Below are positions 24,922 to 36,963 of a stretch of 64,000 nucleotides of DNA, piece after piece. The stretch spans positions 1,922,001-1,986,000 of the forward strand of contig JAHRBC010000001.1 in the NCBI GenBank assembly GCA_022702545.1, in the 5' to 3' direction. A model generated the notes under the pieces. That model was not told where the DNA came from. It made no database searches and worked only from the letters and a program-made list of their open reading frames with translations. How positions within the stretch are numbered: the first letter of the stretch is position 1; each line of letters begins with the position of its first letter. Origin of the DNA: Phycomyces nitens. Taxonomy: Eukaryota > Mucoromycota > Mucoromycetes > Mucorales > Phycomycetaceae. A program made the position numbers and the translations under genes.

Positions 24922-25938
24922 GGTTGTTATCTAATATGATGGCGAAACTACAAGTCCAAAGGATATGCGACAGATGTGTACAATTGTATAATTATAAAGC
25001 CGTGTAGAATTAATACATAAGATAAAGAAGAGAAAAAGAGAGAAAGGCTTAGTTCCTGGGAGTGAATAGAAAAATAAAAATATAATCTAAGCGGGAAACA
25101 TAATCTTTTCGTACTCAAGGGGGAGAGGACGACAGAAGGGGAGGGGGGTGGACTGACCGACAAAGGCCCGCAAGTTTAAAAGCAGGGTATCCTATTAGAT
25201 ATCGTTGTCCCACGTGGAGAAGGACTCTTGTCGACTCTAGCGACGATCCGGTACTTTATTGAACCAGTCCTCGGCTAAACACAGGCCGCATATTCCCACC
25301 TTTGGGGTTTAGAGATGCCCACACCACAAAAACTAAAGTATAATTGAGTAGCATTGGACAGTGCAGTATTCAAAATGGCTTAATGTTGCCACCATTCAAG
25401 GTTTTTTTTTTAAATGGCTGTATATGCATTCTAACCCCTTTTTTCCCCAGATGCTCTAGTCGACTATTTAATTGACAGAAACGCCACCAGAATAGCCTAC
25501 CAGTCCATTTTTTAAATTATTAATATAAGCTTAAGTTTCTGGAACATCTTTTGCAACAATATTAAAAAAGGACACTATGCACGGATACTGCCAGGCACAA
25601 TAAACAGTTTTACCGTACAAATAATATACCGATTTTATTCGCCGCGTATGTTTCTTGATGATAACAGGTTATGTTTGATACAATGTCTTACACCATTATG
25701 TCGGTTAAAATAATTAAATGATCGTAAAGAGTAAATCACTGCAAATTTATTCTACCTTTTATTATTGTCACTTTCCATTTTTGGAAGCCATATTTACAAT
25801 CCCAATAATAAAATAAAATTGAGAAAATCTGATTGCAAAAAAAGAAGATCTTCCTCAGACTGGCTAGATTATCTTTTTCTACTGGATGATCTTTTACACA
25901 AAGTTTGATATATAAAAGCACTCGATACCAGAAGCTTC
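24922..25938. other. Intergenic region upstream of the flippase
   Basis: About 1 kb of AT-rich sequence without a supportable gene. A GC-richer patch around 25130-25310 lies just upstream of the flippase start and is the probable promoter region. Confidence 0.45.
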
Positions 25939-27969
25939 TTAGTTTATAATTATTAAAAAGTAAATGGAGATAATATTCACCACAAGGAACAATAACGACA
26001 GAGGTCTATCAACTAAAAGAGAGGTCCAGGTCTGGATAGGATAATTCACGTACAGCCAAGCGCGTAAGATAATATAGGAGAGGAAAAATATCAAGATTCC
26101 AGCCAAAAGATAGGCATGTGCAATCACATAGAGTGACAGACAAGCAGCCACTATATGTACAACTGGAATTCTTGCAAATACCCTCTCCATTAAATGTCAT
26201 ATATCCCAGTAAAGAGGATCAAGGTACCACCTTGAAGAAGATGGGTCCTGAGGAATATCATACATCTCCTTGTCATAAAAACCGAGCAAGCTGGATCTTC
26301 TATCACTTTGGCCGCCCGGGTCGCGTCGGACCTCTTCTCCGCTGTGGCCATTTATAATCATATCGTCATTCGGGCCCATTTGCTTCCGACCCAGAATCTC
26401 GTTATTGCCCCGAGCCACTATCGAGCATAGGCCTATGTCAGGAATCGTGCCATTTGTAGAATCCGGTCGTGAATCCTCAGTCCAGAAATTACCGTGAAAA
26501 TCATTCAAGGGATGATTGACACCAAGATACCGAGATTGAAAGTCGTTCATGATCGTATTTGGGTCATGACACAGCTTGGACTGCTGGTCAGCCTCCCTAT
26601 CCGTACTTTTTGCCCGTCCTTGGGGCTCTTGGTGCAAAGGAAGGTACTCAATCGCAGTGTAATAGCTCTTTTTATCCAGAGAACCCTTTGCATCCGGGGA
26701 CTTGTTGTCTATTGTCATTGATACCCTGTTTTCTATAGTTCTATTACATGCTTGACAGTCCGTGCCACCCAAACGCGCTTGGGCACCTTTGTTATCGGAC
26801 CCATTAGAATTAGAAGGAGCATCGCTATCGGACTCGTAAAGTTCAAAGGCGTCATGATTAGGCCCAAGGGGTTCCAAAGAGAATGGCTCGGCCCAGCACG
26901 CAAACCGTAGCAATTTCCCATTCTTTGGCTTTCGAAAGGTAAACTGAATCGAATTCTTGCTTTCTCGGACAAGGCAACTGCTTGGCAATCTCTGGTCAAA
27001 AAGTTTATCAGCCAGACCATCGGTGTGCTCCTTGCCATTGATTAAGTCTGGTGTCTCTACTCTTTTTATTTTTTCATTTGTCTTATTGCACTTTTTGCTC
27101 TCTTGATCACTTTGTTGTCCTAGCTCTAGAGTGTCCTGAGCAGGTGCTCGATGGATAATAGTGTATAAGCGTGTATGAATATGCTCGCGTTTCTCTACAT
27201 AATTTCTTTTCTTTTCATGATTTAAACCTGTTGTGGTTTTTGGTTCTGGTGTAATATCACTTGTTTGAACGAGTGGGTCAACCAAAGAAACTCGATTTTT
27301 GGCTTGGGATTCTATTAATCTTATTGACTTTGGACCATCAGATGTGGTTGCTGTATCTTTAATCATTGCATGAGCTGCAGAACCGAGAGTAGTCTCAACA
27401 GACGGATCATATGCAAATAGTGGGGACTCTTTGAACGGATCAAAGGGGACAAAGGGTTCAGGAAGCAGTGTATCTTTCCAGTCCTTTTTATTCTGTTGAT
27501 TTTTTTCTATTGCATGTTTTCTCTTGTGATGCTTAGAACTTGATGGAGACCGGGATTTTCCTTTGCCCTTTGAGTTTGCTGGACATACAGCAAGAAAAGA
27601 TTCGCTTGTCGGTCTATCTTTACTGCTGTTGGTTAGACTTTGGATTTCGGTATTCATCGTATCACTGCTTCCAGGAACCGATTGAGAAATGTAATCTATG
27701 GATTGAACTGTCGTTGGAGGGACTTGTAAGATTGTATGATTTGGCTCGTTTCTAGAATGGCGATGGGTTCTATGTGAGGCTACTGGCTTTGATCTAGATC
27801 TCGATCTTGATCTTGATGGCGGCAATGAAGCAGGAGGGTCTTCCTCATCTTCTTGGGAATCATCCAAAAGACCTTTGGCCACCACCTTTTCGTAAAATCG
27901 CTCTATTTTATTTGGTTTCTTTCTACGCAATAAACGGTCTAGTAAAGATCGCTTGAATGGGTTTGACAT
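25939..27969 (-). CDS. Unrecognised protein with SR run and C-terminal membrane segments
   Basis: A long minus-strand exon (26231-27969) is followed by a short one (25939-26170). A 60-bp intron (GTGGTA...TTGCAAG) joins SSSR to IPVVHIV in frame, for 656 residues. Residues 1-580 are hydrophilic and probably disordered: a basic start (RLLRRKKPNKIERFYEKVV), an acidic patch, an RS-dipeptide run (about 51-60) and many Ser/Asp/Asn. Exon 2 encodes two or three hydrophobic helices (VVHIVAACLSLYVIAHAYLL, then PLSLLFLVVNIISIYFLIII), so the protein looks tail-anchored in a membrane. Without splicing, the long frame stops at 26197 and an 83-codon frame begins 7 bp later. The single spliced gene is preferred because both halves then use one reading frame. 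No family is recognised. Confidence 0.6.
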
Positions 27970-28382
27970 GGTATTTATTGGAAATACTGGTAAGCTATAG
28001 TCTAACGACAATGGCTATTGAGCAAAAATAGAGGATTGGGAAAGATATTTCTCTTTGCTTTTATGTCTTGCAAGAACTGGCCTTCACAAAGGCCCTAAAT
28101 GATGAAGGTTCTCTTTCTCTACTCATTATTTCTTGCCCCATTATCCCCGTGTCTTTCACTGATCGTTGCCAGATTCAATACCGCCTTTTGTGTCTGACTA
28201 CAATGGAATAGAAACTGTATATATCTAAAGACAAACCTTTGTCTCTCTAAAATAGTGAATGCCGGGTCCATTCGGGGCCCGACGCCCTGATCGCACCTCT
28301 GGGTCTGGGCTCTAACTTGTACGCATCTGCATGCCAGCCGAGAGACTTCCTCTTTCGTCTCCCACCAAGCACCGTATTAACG
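27970..28382. other. Divergent promoter region, SR/TM protein and RPL24
   Basis: No gene. Poly-pyrimidine tracts and TATATATCTAAAG near 28217 precede the plus-strand RPL24 start. Likely shared regulatory space. Confidence 0.4.
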
Positions 28383-29148
28383 ATGAAGTAATGTATTTCG
28401 TTCATCCATCCATCCATCAATCCGATGCATCGGCCATGAGTGTACTTGTCGAATTCCATCTGACTGATTCTATACATCTCCTTGTGCTTTGTTGACCTCT
28501 TTCACTATAATAATTTCACCAGGCTTGAGATTTGCTCCTTCTCTGGCCACAAGATCTACCCTTCCAAGGGTAAGACTTACGTTCGCATTGACAGCAGGTA
28601 AATAATCCGGGATATGAGAGGGGATATGGGGACAGAATCCAGAAAGATTACTAACTTTATAATGTCATTAGAGTAAGCACATTATCTTACCCAATTGACG
28701 CCATTCAGAAACTAAACAGATATATTACCTTGTATTACTTTGCATTGTTACTTTTTTAATATTCTAGAGCTTCCGTTTCATCAACGGCAAGTCCGAGTCC
28801 TACTTCCTCCAGCGTCTTAACCCCCGCAAGATCAAGTGGACTGTCATCTACCGCCGTTTGAACAAGAAGGGCATCACCGAGGAGATTGCCAAGAAGCGAT
28901 CCCGCCGTACTGTCAAGCACGAGCGTGCTGTCGCCGGTGTCTCTTGGGATGCTATCCGTGCCAAGCGTAACCAGAAGCCCGATGCCCGTGCTGCTGCTCG
29001 CCAGGCTGCTATTGCCAAGTCCAAGGAGGCCAAGAAGGCTGCTGCTGCCACCAAGAAGACCACCACTGGCTCTGCTGCTCAGGGTGCCAAGGTCTCCAAG
29101 CAGGGTGCCAAGGGTTTCGCCCCCAAGGCTGCTGCCACTTCCCGTTAA
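28383..29148 (+). CDS. RPL24: 60S ribosomal protein L24 (eL24)
   Basis: The protein is unmistakable: [22 protein letters not shown], then [20 protein letters not shown] and [15 protein letters not shown], and a Lys/Ala-rich tail, 153 residues. Coding exons are 28383-28387 (ATGAA only), 28523-28597, a proposed 1-nt exon at 28672 (A), and 28768-29148. Exon 2 ends with two bases (AG) of a codon and exon 4 begins exactly at a codon (AGC), so they cannot be joined directly. The single A at 28672 is framed by CATTAG and GTAAGC, with a perfect CTAAC branch-like site upstream. It completes AGA (Arg27), where yeast and human have Lys. Total coding length is then 462 nt, divisible by three. A one-base error in the assembly is the main alternative. 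The small exon 1 supplies Met-Lys, as in other eL24 proteins (MKVE). Confidence 0.93.
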
Positions 29149-30929
29149 GCATGTCTTGATTTGTTTTTTTGTTGAAAATAAAAATGATGTAACCAAAGTG
29201 GAGTAAATTTTTGATGGGATTTTTTTGAGATTGAGAAAAAGGTTATAATAGTTGTTGGTTATTTTGATGAGCAAACAAAGTGGGATGTGTGGAGACAGGT
29301 AGGTGTGTTGAGTAATTAAAGAGCACTGTCCATTTTTAAAACGTGTCCCGCGGGTGAGCCAAATTACAAACGTCTTTTTGTAAATGTGGGGGAGAAAACA
29401 GAATTTTGTACTCCAGTGCCATAAGGATATCGAACATGTATACAAATAAGAATCATCTTAATATTAAAAAAAAAACAAAGACCAATGGTTAATATTATCT
29501 CGTTTGATGATTGTATGTTCTGCGATGAATAAGTTTGACCAGGTACTATTGAACCTGGAGTCCCTGATTTGCATCTCATTAGACTTTTAATAATTGCAAA
29601 ACCATATACTGTGAGAATTCAAATATTCATGTTAAATGCCTTTAATATTGTGTAAAAAATAAGATGTCTAGAAATAAATAAGGGTGCTTTCATTCGTCAA
29701 AAGTAAATATCTGTGTATCAGCTCCCAATGGTAGCCTCGACGTCTTACCATCGTTCCACTTGCCTTTTTCTGACTACCAAAAAATCCTTGTGTTTAGATC
29801 AAGCTTTTTGCTGCTGGATCAGAGAACTGCTGCTCTATTTTCTGAGGCGGTTTCCAATACGTGGTCTGACCAATTTTGATGCCGAATTGTGCTTATACAT
29901 AATAATAGGTTTTCAAATGTCTTGTTGAATGCCATCAAGGACATTTGGTCCAGAATTATTACGCTTTTGAACACAGTTCTTTCCTCGTTCCATTCAATCT
30001 ATAAATGTCATATGTCACTACTTTCTGGCTGTATTTTCTTACTCTGACTCTCTCATGGGAAGATCATCAACAATATTCTAAAATAAATTTACCCAGTTTT
30101 TCCCCAGTCGCTTTTACCAGAAAGACCATGACACAATAAACCTTTGGATAGAAATCCCAACATTTAACCATGGTTTTGGGAACCTAAAGATTGGGAATAT
30201 TTCTGGCCTGTCTCCAAAGGAGTTTGGAGACACATTCGGTTTTTGCGGGGCAAACAATATACACCATAAAAATAAAAATAAAAAACCAGCCTGGAGGAAC
30301 TACCCGAAGGAAAACAGTTGTATGGCAAGCTTTCCTTCCCGCCTCAATTGATTTGCTCATTTACATTGAGGTAGGCCCAAGATCAGGTTATTATTTCCAT
30401 ATATTCGTGCCTGATCCAATAGGAGGACGTGTAGGACATGAAAGGCTGTTGTGTTCAAAGACTTCCGAGGAACCATACAGGCGTCCTTCCAAGTTTGTGT
30501 TCCAGAAAGCCTGTATAAAGCACTTTAGAGTAGTACGAGACCTGATTACATAAGTAATGTCTACCTTCATATCCGAAGCTGTCCAATTGCACCTCTATAA
30601 TACCAAAGATCAACGAATCGCCCACAATTTGACACACCCACACTGATCCCGCTGATTTTTTCCCCTCTTTTACTTTTTCAGGTTGTGTGGGGAGCTGTGT
30701 TGTCCCGTCCAATCATTTCTTGTCCCTAGCGGAATGTACTACTTTTTATACCAGATTTATATTTTGCACAAAGACATCTAGTTGTGGACACAAGTAACCG
30801 ACCCGCCGTATTAATGAGTTGTAAAGCAAGTCAGCCATGGACTATATAAACCCTTTCCGAAATATTCAATTATTGCAGTGTCTCCTTCTCTCTTTCTCAC
30901 TTTAATACATCTTTTAAGTCGAGAACACA
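29149..30929. other. Intergenic region
   Basis: About 1.8 kb with no recognised gene. Open frames at 29713-29928 and 30191-30553 (120 codons) have no family pattern and no splice context. The final 100 bp is the sugar-transporter promoter. Confidence 0.45.
30843..30850 (+). promoter_or_regulatory. TATA-like box of the sugar transporter
   Basis: TATATAAA 80-87 bp upstream of the ATG at 30930, followed by a CT-rich leader (TCTCCTTCTCTCTTTC) as often seen in highly expressed fungal genes. Confidence 0.5.
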
Positions 30930-32772
30930 ATGGGATTTGCTACCAGATTGACGTCTAATGTCTATGTATGTATTGAGTACCTTTTGTATTCAACACCACA
31001 TCTAATATCCTTTTGACGTTCTCTCTTTTTTTTTTTCAACAGGCAATTGGTGGGTTTGCTGCCATTGCTGGTATCTTGTTCGGTTTCGATATCGGTTCCA
31101 ACTCTGTAAGCATTCAACAGTTTCCAAACCGAGATCAAGATCCTAACAAAAAAAAATTTTAAAAAGGGAATTATTGGTACCAAACAATACCTCCTCTACT
31201 TCGACAGCCCTAACGATCTTCTTCAGGGTGGTATCAACGCAGCTCTCAGTGCTGGTTGCTTTGTCGGTGCGTTGGTTTCTGGTTACCCTGCCGATCGTTT
31301 CTCTCGTAAATACACCTTGATGGGTGCTTCTCTTCTCTTTATCGTTGGTGCTGTCATTCAGGCTGCCTCAAACGGTGTCCCTATGTTGTGTGCTGGTCGT
31401 GTTCTTGCTGGTCTGTCTGTCGGTGTTACATCCATGGTTGTCCCTCTTTATCAATCCGAAATTGCTCCCAAGGAAATTCGTGGTCGTATTGTCGCTGTTC
31501 AGCAGTGGAGTATTACCTGGGGTATTATGATTTCGTAAGTATTTGATGATTTCAGACAAGAGCATTAGATCTCACCTTTATGCAGTTTCTGGATTCAGTA
31601 CGGTTGTCAGTTCATTGAAAGCACTGCTGCTTTCCGTATTCCATGGGGTGTACAGGGTATCCCTGCAGTCGTCTTGTTCTGTGGCATGTGGTTCTTCCCC
31701 TTCTCCCCCAGATGGTTGGCCGATCATAACCGTATGGACGAGGCCATGAGAGTTCTTGCTGATATCCACGGTGATGGTGATGTCAACCACCCTCGCGTCC
31801 AACAGGTAAGATACTATTTACCAATTATCAACAAATCTGACACATCACTATAGGAAATTAAAGAAATCCAGGCTGTTATCGACTTTGACCAAAACGTTGC
31901 TTCCCACCGTTATGCTGATCTCCTCAAGCCTGGAATCCGGTACCGTGTCTTCCTTGGTGTCTGTCTTCAGATCTGGCAGCAGTTGACCGGCATGAACATC
32001 ATCATGTTCTACGTCGTCTACCTTTTCCAGCAGGCTGGTATCGGAAGCGATCAGGAAGCCACACTCGTCTCATCTGGTATCTCTTACGTTGTTAATGTTG
32101 TCATGACTGTTCCTGCTATCCTTTTCGTTGACAAGTGGGGTCGTCGCCCTACCATGATTTTCGGTGCTCTTGCCATGTCCGCCTTCCTCTGGATTGTCGG
32201 TGGTGTCTTGAGCTCTGGTGAATGGTCCCTTAACGAAAAGGGCAAGTGGACTGTCGAGTTGAACAGCAAGCCCAAGGCCGATCTTGTTGTAGCTTGTATC
32301 TATCTCTTTGTCGCTTCCTTTGCCACCTCCTGGGGTCCTCTCGGATGGATTTACCCTGCCGAAATCTTCCCTATCCGCGTCCGTGCCAATGCCGTCTCTC
32401 TCTCCACTGCCTCCAACTGGCTCTTCAACTGGCTCCTCAGTTTCGTTGTCCCCATGTTGATGCAGCGTCTCCGTTTCGGTCTCTACATGCTCTTTGCCGG
32501 CTTCAACTTCTTGATGGCTATCCACATCTTCTTTGCTTACCCCGAGACCAAGGGCTTCACTGTAAGTTTTACAAAATTAGATGCTAAATTTTGGAACAGG
32601 TTATTAAATGACTTTAATTTTCTAGCTTGAAGAGATGGACATTGTATTCGAGCACAGCCCTCGCAAGAAAATTCCTCGCTCTGTTATCGAGAAGGAGTCT
32701 GCCGATCGTTTCCGTACCCCAAGCACCGGCTCGATCAACGAGAAGGAGATGATGGCTACCAACGATGTTTAA
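30930..32772 (+). CDS. MFS sugar (hexose) transporter
   Basis: Six exons (30930-30965, 31043-31105, 31167-31534, 31586-31805, 31854-32561, 32626-32772) give 513 residues with twelve expected membrane helices. Sugar-porter signatures are present: LFGFDIGSNSGIIG in TM1, ADRFSRKY after TM2, GRVLAGLSVGV with PLYQSEIAPKEIRGR, the QQLTGMNIIMFY motif of TM7, DKWGRRP, WGPLGWIYPAEIFPIRVR in TM10, and PETKG after TM12. By family, it imports hexoses across the plasma membrane, probably with protons. The codon usage is C-ending-rich and strongly biased, unlike neighbouring intergenic DNA, which suggests high expression. Substrate specificity cannot be read directly. Confidence 0.95.
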
Positions 32773-33789
32773 AAAGTCAATTCTTTTAAGCTGCATTCCC
32801 CTTTACCATTTTATCTATCCACTCTTCATTCCTAATTAGTTATTTATTTCATTGTCTCATGATTCTGAAGCATTAATTTTTATTCCTACCAAATATCAAA
32901 TATATTTTATCTTTATAATATGAATGTGCGTTCTTTTTGACTTTATTATTATTACTATTATTAAAAAAAACCTTTTGCACACTATATGACACGACACTAA
33001 ATATCAATCTGTTTTGTTATAAAACAATATGAACAAAGGCAAATAGAGCTGCTGTCAAACTAGAGTTTTCTTGCTAATTGATTTTTGGGTGTGTTGGGAA
33101 AAGTTTAAACCAAATATCTCTGGTGACACGTGTGTGCTATAAATTATCCATACGCACCAAGGAGCAAAGCATTGTTATAACCAAGCAAAGTATTGTTATA
33201 TCCAATCAATGTTTGACAACTAGAAGAGCATTATAATCTGCTATAGGCATGGCTATTATGCGATTAGAATGTGTATGTACAAATCATTCAACCCAATTTT
33301 TTTTTTAAATAATAATAATAATAATATTCCAAGATTCTTTGCAGAAAATACAAAAGGTGTTTGTACATTTACCCCCCAAAAAGTACACCTGTAATTCCAT
33401 ATGCACTAAAAAGTACAACAATCTCATTTTGTAACCAGATAATGGGTGCAACTAAAAGTGTATTATTCAACTTGACCCAACATGTCAATTATTGTTTACC
33501 CTTGGTGACATCTAGTTGAATCCGAAAATCTCCTGTGTAAATGGGTGGTCTCGGATTGTTTGTCTGATAAAGCATACTTTTACCCTATAGACCCTACCTT
33601 ATTGGTAACAAGTCCACATGCGTCCCTAGTAATGGCGTAAGGTGTCTTTCAAATAGCCACGCAAAAGAGAAAGAGAGAAAGAGAGAGAGATGTAAAGGAG
33701 AAAGGGGACATGTTCGTATAAATAACCAGAAAAAATGTGGAATTTAATAAAGTCCATCTCCAACAACTCATTTATTTTCTTTACCAATT
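32773..33789. other. Intergenic region
   Basis: No gene. It contains a short near-direct repeat (AAAGCATTGTTATAACCAAGC then AAAGTATTGTTATATCCAA, about 33166-33206), an AAT run near 33308-33325, and GA-rich repeats at about 33664-33690 upstream of the secreted-protein gene. Confidence 0.5.
33717..33724 (+). promoter_or_regulatory. TATA-like box of the secreted-protein gene
   Basis: TATAAATA 66-73 bp upstream of the ATG at 33790, immediately after a GA-rich tract. Positional inference. Confidence 0.45.
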
Positions 33790-34452
33790 ATGCACATACA
33801 TTGTCTGGTTACAGCTCTGGCCATCACAGCTACCTTTTTGGTTCAGGCCGTTCCACTCCCGGCAAAAGCGTATAGCCAAAGTCTCCATAGACGCTCGGGC
33901 GTCACAGTAAAATCTTCGCCTCATATCCACCAAGAGTTCACAACCACAGATACTTCCACTGAGCCGTCTGATAAAAGTACAAAAGGCGAAGGGCATGGTG
34001 TTAATGTCACTACCGTTTCGTCCCCAGTAATTCACCAAGAGACCATATCCATCGACACAAACACCAATACAACCACCAAAACCACTTCAGATACCACAGT
34101 TTCGTCTCCAGTAACCGTAACCAAGACTGAGGATGGTCCAGAGGATGGAGCCAAAGAAGGTCCAAAGGAGCACACAAAGCGCTCAGACCACCATATCAAG
34201 ACTACACCAAAGATTGACGAATCATCAACCTCTGTTGATACCTCCATAGGCTCAAAAGATAATGCCAACCCTGCTAGTGTGACGATATACAACTGTCCAG
34301 GAGCTAGAGAGGTGCTTATTACTTCTCATGCATATCCTCCTGCAAACCAACCTAGTCGGCCCAGATCAAATGGTCCATCAGTTAACCCTGCAGAATCTCA
34401 TGATTTGGACTCTCCACAGAGTGTGACTCACTCGGCTTCCCCTGATACTTGA
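33790..34452 (+). CDS. Secreted Ser/Thr-rich protein with internal repeats and dibasic sites
   Basis: A single exon of 220 residues. Residues 1-20 form a clear signal peptide (hydrophobic VTALAITATFLVQA, cut likely after A20). Mature-chain features: dibasic RR at 34-35 and KR at 130-131, both typical Kex2 cleavage sites. There are three loosely repeated blocks, V38-T57, V72-T92 and H134-T151, sharing SSP.IHQE and a run of TTxDTxT. The composition is dominated by Thr, Ser, Pro, Asp and Lys with almost no hydrophobics or Cys (one at 170-180), so it is probably disordered and O-glycosylated. No GPI signal at the C-terminus. The family is unknown. Candidates are a Kex2-processed repeat (KEP) precursor or a wall-associated mannoprotein; neither is proven. 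Confidence 0.7.
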   Translation: MHIHCLVTALAITATFLVQAVPLPAKAYSQSLHRRSGVTVKSSPHIHQEFTTTDTSTEPSDKSTKGEGHGVNVTTVSSPVIHQETISIDTNTNTTTKTTSDTTVSSPVTVTKTEDGPEDGAKEGPKEHTKRSDHHIKTTPKIDESSTSVDTSIGSKDNANPASVTIYNCPGAREVLITSHAYPPANQPSRPRSNGPSVNPAESHDLDSPQSVTHSASPDT

Positions 34453-36963
34453 TCTGATTAGACTTTATCCAAGAATATTTCATTTGAGATTTTAGTATAT
34501 TAAAGCAAATGTCTAATCAGAAAACTTGGGATTTGTATTAAAAGCCGGGACATGATGTGGTATGTATAAAGCCATGGCCTTTACAGAAAATAATAATAAC
34601 ACATAATATTATCAAATGCCGCTTTTGTGGTACTCTGGTCAAAATTAAGGGAAAAAAGGGTACGAAATAAACCCTGGGTACACAACAATAAAGCAAGGGT
34701 TCTGTATATATGCTTATTATAATAATATCGCTTGCTTTTTAATAAAATATAAACATTTTCTTCTTCTTCAAAAGTAATAAGGTCTGGCCATACTTCTTCC
34801 AAGGAACCTTGTTACTGTTTTTAACAACAAACCAAGTACTATATAATAATATTGGTATGGAGTCTTGCTTATATAATTATGTCTAAGCACTATTACCATT
34901 TCAATTCTTCCAGTCTGTATTTTGCGGGTCCAATCTAAAAAAAATCACACGCACAAATCTGATCCCTTGGGGGGGAATCTTTTTTTAAAGAACGTCAAAT
35001 CAGTCTTGTTGAACAAACTCAAGAGTGCTTAATAGTTTTATTGTCTTTATAAACAATGCCCATCAATAATCTTGTAAATTAAATAAATAAATAAAAAGGA
35101 ATATTCTAAACTCTGGTAATTATATTTTCATATTATTATTATTTTTAAAAAAAGACTCGAGGTGGATCGTTGATCTTGCAATTACTGCATCAGACTAAAT
35201 TCATCATCTGGGATTACTTGGATCCAGGACCTCATCTCTTGAATGTATTCTTGCATGTACATACATGCCTCATTATCACTAATATAACATATTACACATA
35301 GCTGGAGACCTTGGATATTATCAATGCACACTATACACATATAGTAATGCCCGGATAAGAAAACAAATTTAACAAACTCGTATTTTGTGGTATTCAGTAT
35401 CATGGCAAAATATCAAAGTTGACTTTTAAATGTATTTTTTTTCCATACCTCTGTTTATACGAAGCATGCTACAAGTATATATTTACAATAAAGATCTCAA
35501 CCAAAACTAGCGTTTCCCAACCGATATTTCAAGTCCGAGGAAATATGAATCAGAAACCAAGTTTATCAGACAATTATTTCCAGAGGTATAACTCTTAAAG
35601 ATGTATGCTGAATACCAAGTCTTTAAATTTGCACCCCTTTGATAATAATATATTCTCAAATATAATTGCATGTGTCATTAAACTAATACAAACTTTCATT
35701 CCCGAGAACTATATACAGTTCTACAGTTCGATTGATTCACATTGGTGTTGATTCTAGAAATTGTCAATTTTTTTCTCTCTTGATGAACATTAGACGCATA
35801 TCCTAAAAATAAAGTATGCTCAAAGACTTTGGTCTTCACTTGTAATGCATATACATATATTATGTGTGCAGAACAGTCTAAAGAATGTGATGGTTGGGAT
35901 TCCAAAAGGACGTTATGATTATCAATTATAGATGTTGACCAGCCAAAAAGATATTTGTAGATAATTAAGGGAGGTTGAAGTAGTTAGGAGTAATTCTTTC
36001 AAAAAAAATATCGTCATAGATTAGAAATCGATTCTATTATGAATCAAGCAAGATCATCTTGCTGCTCATGCAATATGATGAATATAGGATCATTGATAGT
36101 CAATAAACCAAGAGTTCTTTGTGCCAACAGACGCACCACAGCTCAACTAAAGACATGCTCCTAGATTAACTGATAGTATTCGAGAACACGACTGTGGCTC
36201 CCATGCAGGCCCTACAATTCAAACAAAGGAGTGACATTTGTAGTAGTCTGGGAATATATGTATTTAGACATCACACTACTGTTGTCTAGTGAAGGATGTA
36301 GATCCCATGAGGCTTGTGTGCAGAAAAGTACATTGACAATTTTCATAGCACGAGCTTGTTTTTTTTTGAAGCGGGTTTGACTAAATGGTTTTCGATTGCC
36401 TAATAAACTGCACTTAATGATCCGGTACTATTGTAGTGAAATAATGTACGAATTAAACAAAAAGATGAGACTTTCTCTTTAAAACTCATACACAGCATTA
36501 CTATGATAAAATGATAAGAAATGACATGGCGCTTAGTGCATAATCCGGATATAACCAATTATGAATTAATAAATGTGACCTATAGAAGGAAAGCGGCTTA
36601 TATTAAGAGACCATAAACTATTATAAATTCAACATTGCCAAGCCCCCCTCAAATATAGTTTTATCATGATTCGGCTTTTTCTATAATGAACATAAATCAA
36701 CATTTTTTTTGTTAAAGTAAAAGATAAAGTAGTTTGAGCTAAGAGAGCGAGACAGAGAGAATCTTTGACATTTGTTTAATACATCTATAACTTGTTTTTA
36801 TTTCAATTGAAATTTCCATGTCTTGTCTGGACGGTTACAATTTGTTGAGTCCAAAATTATATGGATATTACAGTTTCTTTTTTTTTGTACTTTTTTTTTG
36901 AAGTACCTGTACAGCACCCAAAAAGAAAAGAAAAACAAAGTACAAGCTGTATTGGAATTCTTT
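34453..36963. other. Gene-poor AT-rich region
   Basis: About 2.5 kb with no supportable gene. A 73-codon minus-strand frame at 35182-35403 has protein-like composition (IQGLQLCVICYISDNEAC) but no family. A 12-bp GTACAGCACCCA at about 36909-36920, just outside the inverted repeat, is inverted relative to TGGGTGCTGTAC inside the left arm. Confidence 0.45.

Noticed and set aside
28756..29445. 229-codon minus-strand frame over RPL24
   Set aside because: Antisense shadow of the biased RPL24 coding region; the Gly/Ser/Leu-rich product is an artefact.
30191..30553. 120-codon plus-strand frame between RPL24 and the sugar transporter
   Set aside because: No signal peptide, domain or splice context. 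Composition is unremarkable and no family is recognised.
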